DNA of 29,317 nt from a virus, in IMG/VR virus record IMGVR_UViG_3300042444_000023, positions 1-29,317 of that record. The stretch is one strand, 5' to 3'. The notes beneath the pieces were generated by a model. The model was not told the DNA's origin. It made no database searches and was given only the letters and a program-made list of their open reading frames with translations. This document shows, piece after piece, positions 1-5,974 of this stretch (the first letter of the stretch is position 1; each line of letters begins with the position of its first letter). A program made the translations under genes and the position numbers.

Positions 1-294
1 TTGGCTATAAACCTCGTCTTGTTTTCTACTTACCGACGTAGGCCACCATACTTGCATTTTAATTGTGTTAAGTAGGTAGCTTTTTACCGTGTTTTGGTCG
101 GCTTCGTGGTCGTCCATGCTAGCAACGTGCAAATATGCGTTGTTTATTATGGTGTCAGCCTTGACCATTATAAGATCTAGCTTTTTATGGTGGCGTAAAC
201 GCGTCAACATGTGGTTAGTATATGCCCTAACCTCGTCGTAATTCGCGGTTATATACGCGTCAAGAATTTTTTTGATACCAGACAAGGAACTCAT
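1..294 (-). CDS. Sigma-factor-like regulator, N-terminal part (left repeat copy)
   Basis: This is the N-terminal 98 codons of the gene seen whole at 28499-29080; the rest lies beyond the left edge. Six bases differ from the other copy (10, 109, 172, 174, 175, 211) and all are silent, which shows a coding sequence under purifying selection. The copy also fixes the start. The reading frame runs open further upstream in the right-hand copy, but here it meets a TGA just before the ATG at 292-294 (MSSLSG). The start overlaps the end of the 67-residue gene upstream. For function see the full-length copy. Confidence 0.85.
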   Translation of the reverse strand, partial: MSSLSGIKKILDAYITANYDEVRAYTNHMLTRLRHHKKLDLIMVKADTIINNAYLHVASMDDHEADQNTVKSYLLNTIKMQVWWPTSVSRKQDEVYSQ

Positions 295-463
295 TATAAT
301 AGTTCACGCGATCCGAAGCGGCGCACAAACATCGGTTGTCATTTTGGCCCGTTACGGCGTTCTTTATCTTTTGCAGCTTTTTAAGGTGCATTTTACTTAG
401 CCGTGTTGGCGTAAGTTGTTCGAGCAATTTGCTAGCCTCTAGTTGTTGAGCCTCTGTAAGCAT
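260..463 (-). CDS. Conserved small phage protein, 67 residues (left copy)
   Basis: I do not recognise a family. The protein is basic and probably helical in its first half (LTEAQQLEASKLLEQL, then several Lys/Arg), followed by a short Cys pair (CLC, about residues 46-48) and an aromatic tail ending FLVWYQKNS. There is no signal peptide or membrane segment. The gene lies between a membrane-protein gene, whose end it overlaps by 25 bases, and the sigma-like gene, whose start it overlaps by 35 bases, so translation is probably coupled. Compared with its copy at 29046-29249 it has one silent change and two replacements (V/T and Y/F near residues 53-55). That pattern supports it as a real gene and suggests a tolerant patch. 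It may be a small regulator made with the sigma-like protein, but that is a guess from position. Confidence 0.8.
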   Translation of the reverse strand: MLTEAQQLEASKLLEQLTPTRLSKMHLKKLQKIKNAVTGQNDNRCLCAASDRVNYYNEFLVWYQKNS

Positions 464-690
464 AGGTCTAAAGCATGAGCGGTTAAACTTATAAGCGTAG
501 CCGTTAAAAAGTCACCAGTTAAAGCCCAACTAGTCCAAAAGCCTACGCACTTAGGACACCCGAAAGCGGCGTGTATAGCTATTGTAAGATTGTTAATTGG
601 TATACGGCTAAAGATAGCGTCTAAAAGTAGCTGTAATGGCTCAAAATTGACAAGCCACCACGCTAGCGAAACATATATTAGTATTTCCAT
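439..690 (-). CDS. Small membrane protein with a CPKC-GFW motif (DUF1360-like)
   Basis: An 83-residue hydrophobic protein with likely membrane segments at about 2-16 and 53-72 and an amphipathic stretch at about 17-30. Residues 45-52 read CPKCVGFW, a Cys pair followed by a Gly-Phe-Trp at a membrane edge, as seen in small DUF1360-like membrane proteins; the family link is from memory of the motif. I chose the ATG at 688-690. A TTG at 724-726 would add 12 residues but overlaps a plausible -33 promoter element. The gene is the first after a strong terminator (745-760), so it probably opens a new transcription unit that runs through the 67-residue gene and the sigma-like gene. Its function in infection is unknown. 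A role in the envelope (superinfection or lysis timing) is possible but untested. Confidence 0.75.
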   Translation of the reverse strand: MEILIYVSLAWWLVNFEPLQLLLDAIFSRIPINNLTIAIHAAFGCPKCVGFWTSWALTGDFLTATLISLTAHALDLCLQRLNN

Positions 691-694
691 AAGC

Positions 695-726
695 CAAAAG
701 TATACGTTTTTATATTCGTGTTTCAA
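695..726 (-). promoter_or_regulatory. Candidate Bacteroidota promoter, TTG-N21-TACTTTTG
   Basis: On the minus strand a TTG (724-726) is followed after 21 bases by TACTTTTG (702-695), which fits the Bacteroidota -7 consensus TAnnTTTG. It lies just downstream of the 745-760 terminator, where a new promoter is expected. The predicted start of transcription would fall almost on the ATG at 690, so the message would be nearly leaderless. That makes this weaker than the promoters at 2945 and 7872. Confidence 0.4.
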
Positions 727-738
727 TTATTTTTCAAC

Positions 739-760
739 AAAAAAGCCCCAATTAAGGGGC
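739..760 (-). terminator. Intrinsic terminator ending the recombination operon
   Basis: On the minus strand a GCCCC/GGGGC stem (760-756 with 749-745) has a six-base loop and is followed at once by six T (744-739). It lies 21 bases beyond the end of the last gene of the operon that starts at 2914. It separates the early recombination genes from the membrane-protein and sigma unit. Confidence 0.85.
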
Positions 761-780
761 CTCTAGTAGTAGTTAAGCGT

Positions 781-981
781 TTAAAGTTGGTGTCTTATTA
801 TGTACTCGTCTAGCTTTACCGCCGTACTTAACGAAACGTCTTTACCATCTAGGAAATTTTGAATTTGGAAAGGGTGAAACTTACCCGTTTTTTCTTTGAT
901 TTCCTCGGCTATTTGGTTACGTGTTTTCGACTTTAAAACCTCGCGCATCTTATTACGCAATTCTATGTCGTTAATGTTCAT
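781..981 (-). CDS. Small helix-turn-helix DNA-binding protein
   Basis: A 66-residue protein that looks like a single Cro/XRE-type helix-turn-helix domain. The first half (about 9-30) is a basic helix leading into NQIAEEIKEKTG. The second half reads FHPFQIQNFLDGKDVSLSTAVKLDEYI, where Q-x-x-NFLDGK then S-x-x-TAVKLDEYI is the usual spacing of a recognition helix followed by the helix that packs on it. It probably acts as a transcriptional regulator of the phage. It is the last gene of the early operon, six bases after the gene at 988-1221 and just before the terminator, so it may feed back on early promoters. The leader before its ATG is A-rich and ends GTTATG, like many starts in this genome. 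No second domain and no lysogeny genes are visible, so calling it a repressor is not justified. Confidence 0.7.
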   Translation of the reverse strand: MNINDIELRNKMREVLKSKTRNQIAEEIKEKTGKFHPFQIQNFLDGKDVSLSTAVKLDEYIIRHQL

Positions 982-987
982 AACTTT

Positions 988-1221
988 TTAAAATGGTAAG
1001 TCGTCGTTAAGTGTTACGGGTGGGTTTGTAGGTTCTTGGGCTACGTATGGTTCGCTAAATGATGCCGAAAAGAACTTTTCACCAGTCTTTGTGTCCTTTA
1101 CCCAAAGTGCTATTTCCATTTCTTTGCCGTTTACTACGCATTTTCCTTTGTAGTCTGGGTGGCTTTCCGTCTTTTTGTAGGTGTTTTTAAAGATTGCACC
1201 CGCGTTGTTCTTTGTTTCCAT
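988..1221 (-). CDS. Phage DNA-metabolism protein with SSB-like acidic tail
   Basis: A 77-residue protein. The body (about 8-58) has the beta-rich pattern of small conserved phage proteins with KTESHPDYKGK then VNGKEMEIALWVKD and GEKFFSASFSEPY. The last residues are LNDDLPF. A DD-L/I-P-F end is the hallmark of the C-terminal tip of bacterial single-stranded DNA-binding proteins, which recruits repair and replication enzymes. With an annealing protein, an exonuclease and NinG in the same early region, a single-stranded DNA-binding or tip-mimicking role is reasonable, but the body is too short for a classical OB fold and this is an inference. The start codon shares one base with the stop of the tiny membrane-protein gene upstream (TAATG), so the two are translationally coupled. 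Confidence 0.8.
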   Translation of the reverse strand: METKNNAGAIFKNTYKKTESHPDYKGKCVVNGKEMEIALWVKDTKTGEKFFSASFSEPYVAQEPTNPPVTLNDDLPF

Positions 1222-1349
1222 TATATATTATAGATTAAATTGATTACTAAAATAATTGCAATTACTGTTACCAGTATCATTGTGCCGTATGCCGATAGTT
1301 CGCTTCGGTTTTTTTCTTGGCGGGTTGGTTTATATTCTTTTTGTTTCAT
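1221..1349 (-). CDS. Tiny single-pass membrane protein, 42 residues
   Basis: A 42-codon gene that is easily missed because of its length. The first 20 residues are charged (MKQKEYKPTRQEKNR), and residues about 23-41 form one unbroken hydrophobic segment (MILVTVIAIILVINLIYNI), so a single-pass inner-membrane protein with a cytosolic basic N-terminus is likely. Its stop codon overlaps the start of the downstream gene as TAATG, which is strong support for it being translated. I do not recognise a family. Small membrane proteins of this kind in early regions often modify the host envelope or exclude other phages, but nothing in the sequence says which. Upstream is a 98-bp AT-rich stretch with three imperfect repeats. 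Confidence 0.75.
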   Translation of the reverse strand: MKQKEYKPTRQEKNRSELSAYGTMILVTVIAIILVINLIYNI

Positions 1350-1363
1350 TGTTCTTGTTGTTT

Positions 1364-1440
1364 AAGCTTATAAGTTTAAATTTTCAACTGTTTTGTAAGC
1401 TTATAGGTTTACATTTTAATTTAGCTTATGTGGCAATTTT
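1364..1440. repeat. Three imperfect 19-21 bp repeats in an AT-rich gap
   Basis: The two units at 1364-1384 and 1397-1417 share AAGCTTATA-GTTTA-ATTTT with two mismatches and lie 33 bases apart. A third, weaker unit at 1422-1440 keeps AGCTTAT and CAATTTT. They fill the non-coding gap between the MazG-like gene and the tiny membrane-protein gene. CTTATAAG inside the first unit is a perfect palindrome. They could be binding sites for a regulator such as the helix-turn-helix protein downstream, or small origin iterons. Confidence 0.5.
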
Positions 1441-1446
1441 TACCCC

Positions 1447-1713
1447 TTATCCTTGTTTGTTTTGTTTCGTGTTTATAGCCTCTCGGTAACCATTGCTAAA
1501 CGCTTCGACCTCTAGTAGCGCTATGTCTTTTTTAATGCGCTCTAGGTACAATGTGGCGTCCATTAGTTCTTCTTGTAAGTGGGTTAGCCATTGATCTAGT
1601 GTTAAGTCGTTTCGTGTTAGCGGCGTTCCGTATTTTTTTAGGCCCGTGTTTGAGCGTTCGACGTACTTTGCAAGCACGCTTTTTACTATCTGATCTTCTA
1701 CTTCTTGTTTCAT
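1447..1713 (-). CDS. MazG-like nucleotide pyrophosphohydrolase
   Basis: An 88-residue all-helical protein. The segment from about 19 to 61 reads ERSNTGLKKYGTPL, then DQWLTHLQEELMDATLYLERI. The E-E-x-x-D motif in the helix QEELMDATLYL is the metal-binding signature of the MazG / all-alpha NTP pyrophosphohydrolase superfamily, and K-K-YGTPL is common in the phage versions. Such enzymes hydrolyse (d)NTPs to (d)NMPs and pyrophosphate, and may adjust nucleotide pools or lower alarmone levels during infection. The substrate cannot be read from the sequence. The start overlaps the end of the YqaJ-type exonuclease gene by four bases, which places it in the recombination operon. The tail after residue 70 is polar and probably loose. 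Confidence 0.7.
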   Translation of the reverse strand: MKQEVEDQIVKSVLAKYVERSNTGLKKYGTPLTRNDLTLDQWLTHLQEELMDATLYLERIKKDIALLEVEAFSNGYREAINTKQNKQG

Positions 1714-2390
1714 AGGAAATTATATAAGGTGTTAAAATACTCGCGGCATAGTTCTACGCGTTCTTTTATTTCGTTTACTACTTGTTCGTCTTTTTCTACT
1801 TTAAAGACCTTTACACGGCGATTGTCGGGTATGTGGTCAAACGAATGGCGCTTTAACACTTCGTCGCGTAATTCCTGGCTTTCATCCATAAGTCTAGCGT
1901 TCCAATGAGCGCGACGCACCTCGTCTTCAATCATATCCGCGGGTGTGTTGACTAGGCAGTAAACTAACAAAGCTTCGGTTTTACCCGTAAGTTCCATGTA
2001 GCCTTGCAATTGGTAGTAATAATCCTTTGTAGGAATTTCGGTAGCAAAAAATGGAAACGTAGTAGCATCCCAAGAACTTTTGACGTCCAAAAGTATATCG
2101 TTCGTGTTTACGTCTGGCGTACCCGTTAAGAACTCGTTTTCAAAGTGTTCGTGGTTCTTATATAAGAAACCTAATTCTAGCGCGTTTGAGGCCATTTCTA
2201 TGGCTTCGTCTTCTACTAGGTTACCTTTGTCGGTGTAACGGCTTGAAAACGTCTTAATAACGCCGTATTTGGCACTTAGCACTTGTTCTTCTATGTATGT
2301 CTTTGCGGTTTGGCTTAATAACTCCCCCTTTGTGCGAGGGGAAGTCATTATTTTACCTATGGCAGAACATCGAATTTTGAAAGTCTTCAT
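1710..2390 (-). CDS. YqaJ-type (lambda Exo-like) recombination exonuclease
   Basis: A 226-residue protein of the PD-(D/E)XK fold. The N-terminus (KIRCSAIGKIMT, 5-16) matches the opening of YqaJ viral recombinases. Acidic residues follow in KGNLVEDEAI (about 55-64). The catalytic core is GTPDV (90-94, Asp93) with LLDVKSSW (100-107, Asp102 and Lys104), and YYYQLQGYM (124-132) supplies the conserved Gln and Tyr of the family. These enzymes resect a DNA 5' strand so that the partner annealing protein can load on the 3' overhang. The annealing partner (ERF type) is directly upstream with a four-base ATGA overlap, the classical two-component recombination pair. The length is normal for the family and no key residue is missing. 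Confidence 0.9.
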   Translation of the reverse strand: MKTFKIRCSAIGKIMTSPRTKGELLSQTAKTYIEEQVLSAKYGVIKTFSSRYTDKGNLVEDEAIEMASNALELGFLYKNHEHFENEFLTGTPDVNTNDILLDVKSSWDATTFPFFATEIPTKDYYYQLQGYMELTGKTEALLVYCLVNTPADMIEDEVRRAHWNARLMDESQELRDEVLKRHSFDHIPDNRRVKVFKVEKDEQVVNEIKERVELCREYFNTLYNFL

Positions 2391-2914
2391 AACGCGTTAA
2401 GCATATCGGTTTGTCCTTCGGTTAATTCAAAGCTAGCTTCTAGCTTTTCGCGGGTATATTCACCTTTTGCGATAGCTTGCACCGCTGCGCTGAAACGCTT
2501 TTGGTCAATAGGCTTTTTCTTTGGTTCGTGTTTTACTTGTTCGCCGCTTGCGTCCGTGTCTTTGTCCGTAACAAGTGTGAGGGCCGCCGAGATGGCATAC
2601 CTTCGGTAGTAGGTCGCGCCCGAACCAAACGACTGGTAGTCGTTCATTCCTTTAAGGCTTACGCTAGGAATAGCAACCATGCTTTCCATGTTTTCGCCAG
2701 ACTCTACGTGAAAAATAATTGTACAAATGTAGTTTTCGCCGTCTTTAGTGTGTAGGTTTTGGGTAAATCCTAGCCCGTGTTTTGCTAGTAGCGGGTTAAT
2801 TACTTTAAAAATTGCGGGTAAGTCCGAATAAGAATAGCCAAACCCTTGCGTACCTTTGTGGATTACTGGTACTTCTTGCTGAAAAGCCGCAAGCGCTTTG
2901 AATAAATGTTTCAT
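2387..2914 (-). CDS. erf: ERF-family single-strand annealing protein
   Basis: A 175-residue protein with the ERF superfamily core: FGYSYSDLPAIFKVINPLLAKHGL begins at about residue 25, then SFGSGATYYRRYAISAALTLV (95-115) and TDKDTDA (116-122). ERF proteins bind single-stranded DNA and anneal complementary strands. They serve phage recombination, genome circularisation and repair. The region after about residue 125 is a charged linker (EPKKKPIDQKR) followed by a small helical tail, as often seen. It is the first gene after the strong promoter at 2945-2974, with an A-rich leader ending GTTATG, and it overlaps the exonuclease gene by four bases. Together the two make a Red-like recombination pair. 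Confidence 0.92.
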   Translation of the reverse strand: MKHLFKALAAFQQEVPVIHKGTQGFGYSYSDLPAIFKVINPLLAKHGLGFTQNLHTKDGENYICTIIFHVESGENMESMVAIPSVSLKGMNDYQSFGSGATYYRRYAISAALTLVTDKDTDASGEQVKHEPKKKPIDQKRFSAAVQAIAKGEYTREKLEASFELTEGQTDMLNAL

Positions 2915-2944
2915 AACTTGTTGTTTTTAAGTGTTAACTATATG

Positions 2945-2974
2945 CAAATATATAAAGATATTTCGATATACAAA
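2945..2974 (-). promoter_or_regulatory. Early promoter before the annealing-protein operon
   Basis: On the minus strand TTTG (2974-2971), 18 bases, then TATATTTG (2952-2945) match the Bacteroidota sigma factor consensus (TTTG and TAnnTTTG) exactly. The expected transcription start is about 25 bases before the ATG at 2914. The flanking 16 bases (2939-2954) are identical to those of the promoter at 7866-7881. Confidence 0.85.
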
Positions 2975-2978
2975 CTTT

Positions 2979-3461
2979 TTAAGTAAATTTTTTTATATTT
3001 TTTATTCTGGTGGTGTACGTGTCGCTTTTGAATACCCAGCTACCCCAGTCTATTTCGCCTTTTTTCTTTAGTTGAGCTATTTTATAAAATTCGTCTTTTG
3101 CTAGGTAGCCTATAATATATCCGTATTTCATGCTTTTAGAAACGCTACACCATAAATAGAAGTCTGTTTTTTGTCTAGTGTTACTTGCGTCTATATTGGC
3201 GTTGAAGTCGTTTGTAGGTTCTTTATCGGTTTGTATGGTCTTAACGTCTATTTTTTTTCCGTTTATTTCTAGGTCGTTGTCGTAACTGCCTACGTATTGC
3301 ACGGGTTTGTTTATTGATCGCAAAAAGTGCATAGCAATAACCTCACCTAGCGCCCCGTATATTTGACTTTCGCCTTGCGTTATTGAATTTGTTAGCGCCT
3401 TAAAGTTGTAAAGCTTTTGCGCTTGTAAAATTTGCTCGTCTGTAATTTCTATTTTTATCAT
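2979..3461 (-). CDS. PD-(D/E)XK nuclease-like protein
   Basis: A 160-residue protein I read as a small nuclease of the PD-(D/E)XK superfamily. GALGEVIAMHFL (36-47) gives the usual conserved Glu (Glu40) in the first core helix. YDNDLEI then KIDVKTIQ (60-77) gives the core strands with an Asp and the D-x-K pair (Asp72, Lys74). The later part (YLWCSVS, about 102-108, then YGYIIGYLAKDEF) looks like the following strands. Enzymes of this type resolve branched DNA or cut host DNA; the substrate is not evident here. It follows the NinG gene with a four-base overlap, so a role in recombination or Holliday-junction processing is plausible. Its low-GC end abuts the promoter at 2945. Confidence 0.65.
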   Translation of the reverse strand: MIKIEITDEQILQAQKLYNFKALTNSITQGESQIYGALGEVIAMHFLRSINKPVQYVGSYDNDLEINGKKIDVKTIQTDKEPTNDFNANIDASNTRQKTDFYLWCSVSKSMKYGYIIGYLAKDEFYKIAQLKKKGEIDWGSWVFKSDTYTTRIKNIKKFT

Positions 3462-3976
3462 GGTATTTGGTTTATTTTTTTCTTGTATATTTTTATTAGT
3501 TCTTTAAGTTCTTCGACGTCCCAGCGTTTCTCTAGGTGCGCTCGGCCTTGTAATTCTATTAATTTGGCGGCGCCTATGCGTTGTTCTATGCCTATTTGGT
3601 AGTTCAAAAGATTGCCAGACAAAAAAGTGTTGCAGTGTTCGCATTGTAAATGCACGTTGTCTTCGTCAAACCTTACGTTTGAGTGACCGCCTTGGCTATA
3701 ATAGTGGCCCGCGTTCTTTTTCTTGGGCGGTTGGTTGCATGAAATGCAAGGTTTACCCTCGTCGCGTTTACGTATGTAGGTATTGAATACTTTTTGTGCG
3801 TCTTTAAGCCAGTCGGTTGTTGTCTTTAGTTCGGTTGTCCATTTCTTTTTCGTGTTTTTCCATGATGCCGTTTTAACTTCTTCTACAAAAGCCTTAACGC
3901 ATTCGTCTTTTAGGCAAAATTTATGGTTGAAGCGTATGGGTTCGAACTTGTCTTTGCAATTCTTACAACGTGGCAT
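3458..3976 (-). CDS. ninG: NinG (Rap)-like recombination protein
   Basis: A 172-residue protein of the NinG family, the lambda Rap recombination nuclease. An N-terminal zinc knuckle has CKNC (4-7) with Cys21 and Cys26. A second cluster has CISC (77-80), then AGHYYSQGGHSNVRFDE (89-105) and VHLQCEHCN (108-116), the HNH-like signature of the family with CEHC as zinc ligands. Rap cuts branched recombination intermediates. I chose ATG at 3974-3976; the frame opens two codons earlier at a TTG inside the end of the upstream gene, giving TGATAATG at the junction. It sits between the coiled-coil gene and a putative nuclease, in the replication and recombination block. The length is close to that of lambda NinG (about 200). 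Confidence 0.9.
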   Translation of the reverse strand: MPRCKNCKDKFEPIRFNHKFCLKDECVKAFVEEVKTASWKNTKKKWTTELKTTTDWLKDAQKVFNTYIRKRDEGKPCISCNQPPKKKNAGHYYSQGGHSNVRFDEDNVHLQCEHCNTFLSGNLLNYQIGIEQRIGAAKLIELQGRAHLEKRWDVEELKELIKIYKKKINQIP

Positions 3977-3978
3977 TA

Positions 3979-4269
3979 TCAAAAGCTTTGTGTTTGTATT
4001 TCTATTTCTAGTTCTTTAACCCTTTGTAATAGATCTATGTTTCGGCTAGCGAGAATTGTATTTTCTCTACTTATCGCTACTGCGTGTTCGTGTAGTCTAC
4101 TAAAAAACGAAATAGCCTCTAGCAATTCTTGTTCGCTTTTTTCTGCGCCTTGTATGTAGTCCTTTGCTTCGGGTCTTGTTTTAAGTATTTGTTCACGTGC
4201 GGTCTTTATTCTTTGCTGAATAGCCCAAAGGTTAGCCCGTGTTTTTATTATTTCAAGTCCTAGTTCCAT
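3979..4269 (-). CDS. Coiled-coil phage protein of unknown role
   Basis: A 96-residue, wholly helical, highly charged protein. Heptad-like leucine and isoleucine spacing runs through most of the length, clearest at about 38-60 and 70-92 (ENTILASRNIDLLQRVKELEIEIQ). There are no cysteines, signal or membrane segments. I do not recognise a named family. It lies directly between the DnaB-like helicase gene (two-base gap) and ninG, all in one operon, so it may be a helicase-associated or DNA-binding accessory factor; this is inferred only from context. Confidence 0.75.
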   Translation of the reverse strand: MELGLEIIKTRANLWAIQQRIKTAREQILKTRPEAKDYIQGAEKSEQELLEAISFFSRLHEHAVAISRENTILASRNIDLLQRVKELEIEIQTQSF

Positions 4270-4271
4270 GT

Positions 4272-5240
4272 TTAAAAAGGTGTTTTTGTTTGGTGTTCTG
4301 GTTTGTAATAAGTTCCCCTATTGGCGTAAACTCTATTTCCTTTGTAATCTAACATATAGTATTGGTAGCGATCTACGTCTAGAAACATTTTGTAGATTCC
4401 GTTTTTTGACACGCCTTTGGGTTTACTCTTTGCTACTTTCAAATGTACTTCGTTTTTTTCTGCGCCCGTTCCGTCGCTATTTGCTAGTCCGTAAGGAGGT
4501 CGCCAAGGAATTAACACGCTTAGACCTTTTCTAAACCATACTTGACCGCCCGCAAAGTCGCGCGCGCTAGGAATAGGGAAATAACTAACGTCTGTTCCAG
4601 CTATTGTTTTACTAGTTACCATTGGTTGGTCCCTTACGTGGTTTATAACGCAGTTGTGTCGGCCCGTTTTACGTGCGTTCTTACGAACTTGCCCTAAAAT
4701 GCGACTTAAATACTTGTCTTCGCGTCCTAGGTCGCTTTGTTGGTATTCTTCGCTTAACTCATTCCACGGGTCTATTGTAGTGGTGTGTATTTTAATCCCC
4801 TCTTTGCGTTCGATTTCGTCTACTAGGTCGTAAAATTTGGTTATGGTTAGGTCTTCGTCAATAGGATCAATTACGATGAAATGCTCGTTTACAAACATTT
4901 CGGCGCTTACTTGTTCGCCGTTTGTCATTGCGTTCTGGCCTTGCACGTATGGTTTGCCTATGTATTTATAGCAAAGTTCGGCGTATATTTCGGCAGCGCT
5001 TCCAGTTTCTGGGCTGAATACCACGTGTCGCCAGCCATGTAAACACGAAAGGTTTATAAGAAATTCAAACCATAGTTCTGTTTTACCGCTTGCGGGTGCT
5101 GAGCCTATGTAAGTAGTACAACCCTCTTTGATTGTAAAGGGTAACATATCCCAGTCCCAACCAATGCCTTTTCCTTTTACGTCTTTTTGTAGGCGTATTT
5201 CGAACATTTCCGAATTTAAGTTTTGTAGTCTAGTGTACAT
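4272..5240 (-). CDS. DnaB-like (SF4/RecA-fold) replicative helicase
   Basis: A 322-residue ATPase that matches the C-terminal motor domain of DnaB/Twinkle helicases without the N-terminal primase-binding domain. Walker A is GSAPASGKT (46-54). Walker B is the hydrophobic strand TTTIDP (153-158). INHVRD (199-204) fits the sensor that follows, and PSARDFAGGQVWFRKGL (224-240) occupies the place where DnaB family members carry the DNA-binding loop and late motifs. It should unwind DNA at the phage fork as a hexamer. The gene directly follows the DnaD-like gene (start next to its stop), which fits a loader and helicase pair. No primase or toprim domain is present in this protein or elsewhere in the window, so the phage probably uses host primase and polymerase. 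Confidence 0.85.
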   Translation of the reverse strand: MYTRLQNLNSEMFEIRLQKDVKGKGIGWDWDMLPFTIKEGCTTYIGSAPASGKTELWFEFLINLSCLHGWRHVVFSPETGSAAEIYAELCYKYIGKPYVQGQNAMTNGEQVSAEMFVNEHFIVIDPIDEDLTITKFYDLVDEIERKEGIKIHTTTIDPWNELSEEYQQSDLGREDKYLSRILGQVRKNARKTGRHNCVINHVRDQPMVTSKTIAGTDVSYFPIPSARDFAGGQVWFRKGLSVLIPWRPPYGLANSDGTGAEKNEVHLKVAKSKPKGVSKNGIYKMFLDVDRYQYYMLDYKGNRVYANRGTYYKPEHQTKTPF

Positions 5241-5861
5241 TTATTCCCAAATTGGTGCTGGTTGTTTGTATATAGGTTTGCTTGCGTCTACTTGTTTTTG
5301 ATTCCATCGCTTTATTCGTAGTTCTAAATTAAAGCTAGTTTGCTTTTCAAAGCGCATCTTTTTGTCTTTAGGTCCGTGTTCTGTCCAATACTCGTAAAAC
5401 TGTCTTACCATTTCTTTTCCGTACAATTCTACAAAAGGAACTAGACTAGAAGCAAACATTTGTTTGCGCTCTTTAATACTATCTATTTCTTTATCTTTAT
5501 CTACTTCTTTAATGCTAGAGCCTGGCTTTAGCGTCGCTTTAGCCTTGCTTAAGCCACCCTTACGACCCGACTCGCTGAGTTTCAAACGTTTAGCGGTTAT
5601 TTCTTTACGCTCTAAATCTAAAAAAGAAATTACTAAAAAAGTTTTTTTCGTCTTTAAATAATTTTTTTCAATCAATTTTTCAATTAATTCTGAATTTCTT
5701 AAGCGCAGCTTTGCCTCCTCTATGGTTAGGCAATTATTCCTATTCCAGTATTCAGCGCATACGCTTATAAAAGCGCCTTGCAACTCAAAACTTTCGTAGC
5801 TTATATTTCCCGTGATCCATTCGGTCGCGTTAAATTTAAAGAATGGTAGTTCTTTGCTCAT
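5241..5861 (-). CDS. DnaD/DUF1376-like replication initiation protein
   Basis: A 206-residue protein with two parts. The N-terminal part (about 5-95), beginning with FFKFNATEWITGNI and including LQGAFISVCAEYWNRNNCL, resembles the winged-helix DUF1376 / DnaD-like domain of phage replication proteins. A charged linker (about 96-140) is rich in Lys, Ser and Glu and contains SGRKGGLSKAKAT. The C-terminal part (FYEYWTEHGPKDKKMRFE, about 160-178, then LELRIKRWNQ) is the short motif common at the end of Bacteroidota phage replication proteins. It probably recognises the origin and recruits the helicase encoded next to it. Upstream is the structured leader at 5862-5985, whose terminator-like hairpin ends 20 bases before the ATG, so expression may be controlled by attenuation. 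Confidence 0.75.
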   Translation of the reverse strand: MSKELPFFKFNATEWITGNISYESFELQGAFISVCAEYWNRNNCLTIEEAKLRLRNSELIEKLIEKNYLKTKKTFLVISFLDLERKEITAKRLKLSESGRKGGLSKAKATLKPGSSIKEVDKDKEIDSIKERKQMFASSLVPFVELYGKEMVRQFYEYWTEHGPKDKKMRFEKQTSFNLELRIKRWNQKQVDASKPIYKQPAPIWE

Positions 5862-5971
5862 TGTTTAATTTTTAGGCAACAAAAAAGCCTCATAAATCCG
5901 CGAGGTCCGACTTTCGCTTCATTATAAGGCTTCAATAATTCCTTTGAGTTTATGGTGTCGGACCAACTCAT
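5858..5971 (-). CDS. Possible 37-residue leader peptide
   Basis: An open frame starts at the ATG 5969-5971 and ends in a TGA that overlaps the ATG of the DnaD-like gene (ATGA, 5861-5858), the coupling seen throughout this genome. The peptide would begin MSWSDTINSKELL and contain GPRGFMRLFCC. It is read straight through the hairpins of the structured leader. It may be a real coupled gene, a leader peptide that times the hairpins, or chance; the RNA structure alone could explain the conservation. The start sits only three bases after a -7 box, so translation would need a transcript from further upstream or a leaderless one. Confidence 0.35.
   Translation of the reverse strand: MSWSDTINSKELLKPYNEAKVGPRGFMRLFCCLKIKQ
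5882..5970 (-). ncRNA. Structured leader RNA with terminator-like hairpin
   Basis: Read on the minus strand, hairpin 1 has TGAGTT (5970-5965) pairing with AACTCA (5950-5945) and an inner GGT/ACC around the loop CCGAC. Hairpin 2 pairs AAGCCTTATAA with TTATGAGGCTT over 11 bp (one G-U) and encloses GCGA/TCGC with a loop containing GTCGG. T6 follows directly. The two loops are complementary, and GGTCCGAC (5964-5957) can instead pair fully with GTCGGACC (5911-5904). This could be an attenuator, a riboswitch-like element or a small RNA. See the finding for tests. Confidence 0.6.
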
Positions 5972-5974
5972 GTA

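Larger units (their letters stand above)
1..531. repeat. Left copy of the imperfect terminal direct repeat
   Basis: Bases 1-531 align without gaps to 28787-29317 (constant offset 28786). Differences are at 10, 109, 172, 174, 175, 211, 300, 305, 306, 307 and 404, giving about 98% identity. The copy starts and ends inside genes, which is expected when a circular or permuted genome is cut at an arbitrary point. The mismatches suggest that the two ends come from different strains in the population. Confidence 0.95.

Noticed and set aside
1-531. A true exact terminal redundancy such as in T5-like phages
   Set aside because: The copies differ at 11 bases and both edges cut through genes. Strain variation at the ends of a circular assembly explains this better.
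2477-2755. A plus-strand frame of 92 codons
   Set aside because: It lies wholly inside the annealing-protein gene, which has a clear family match.
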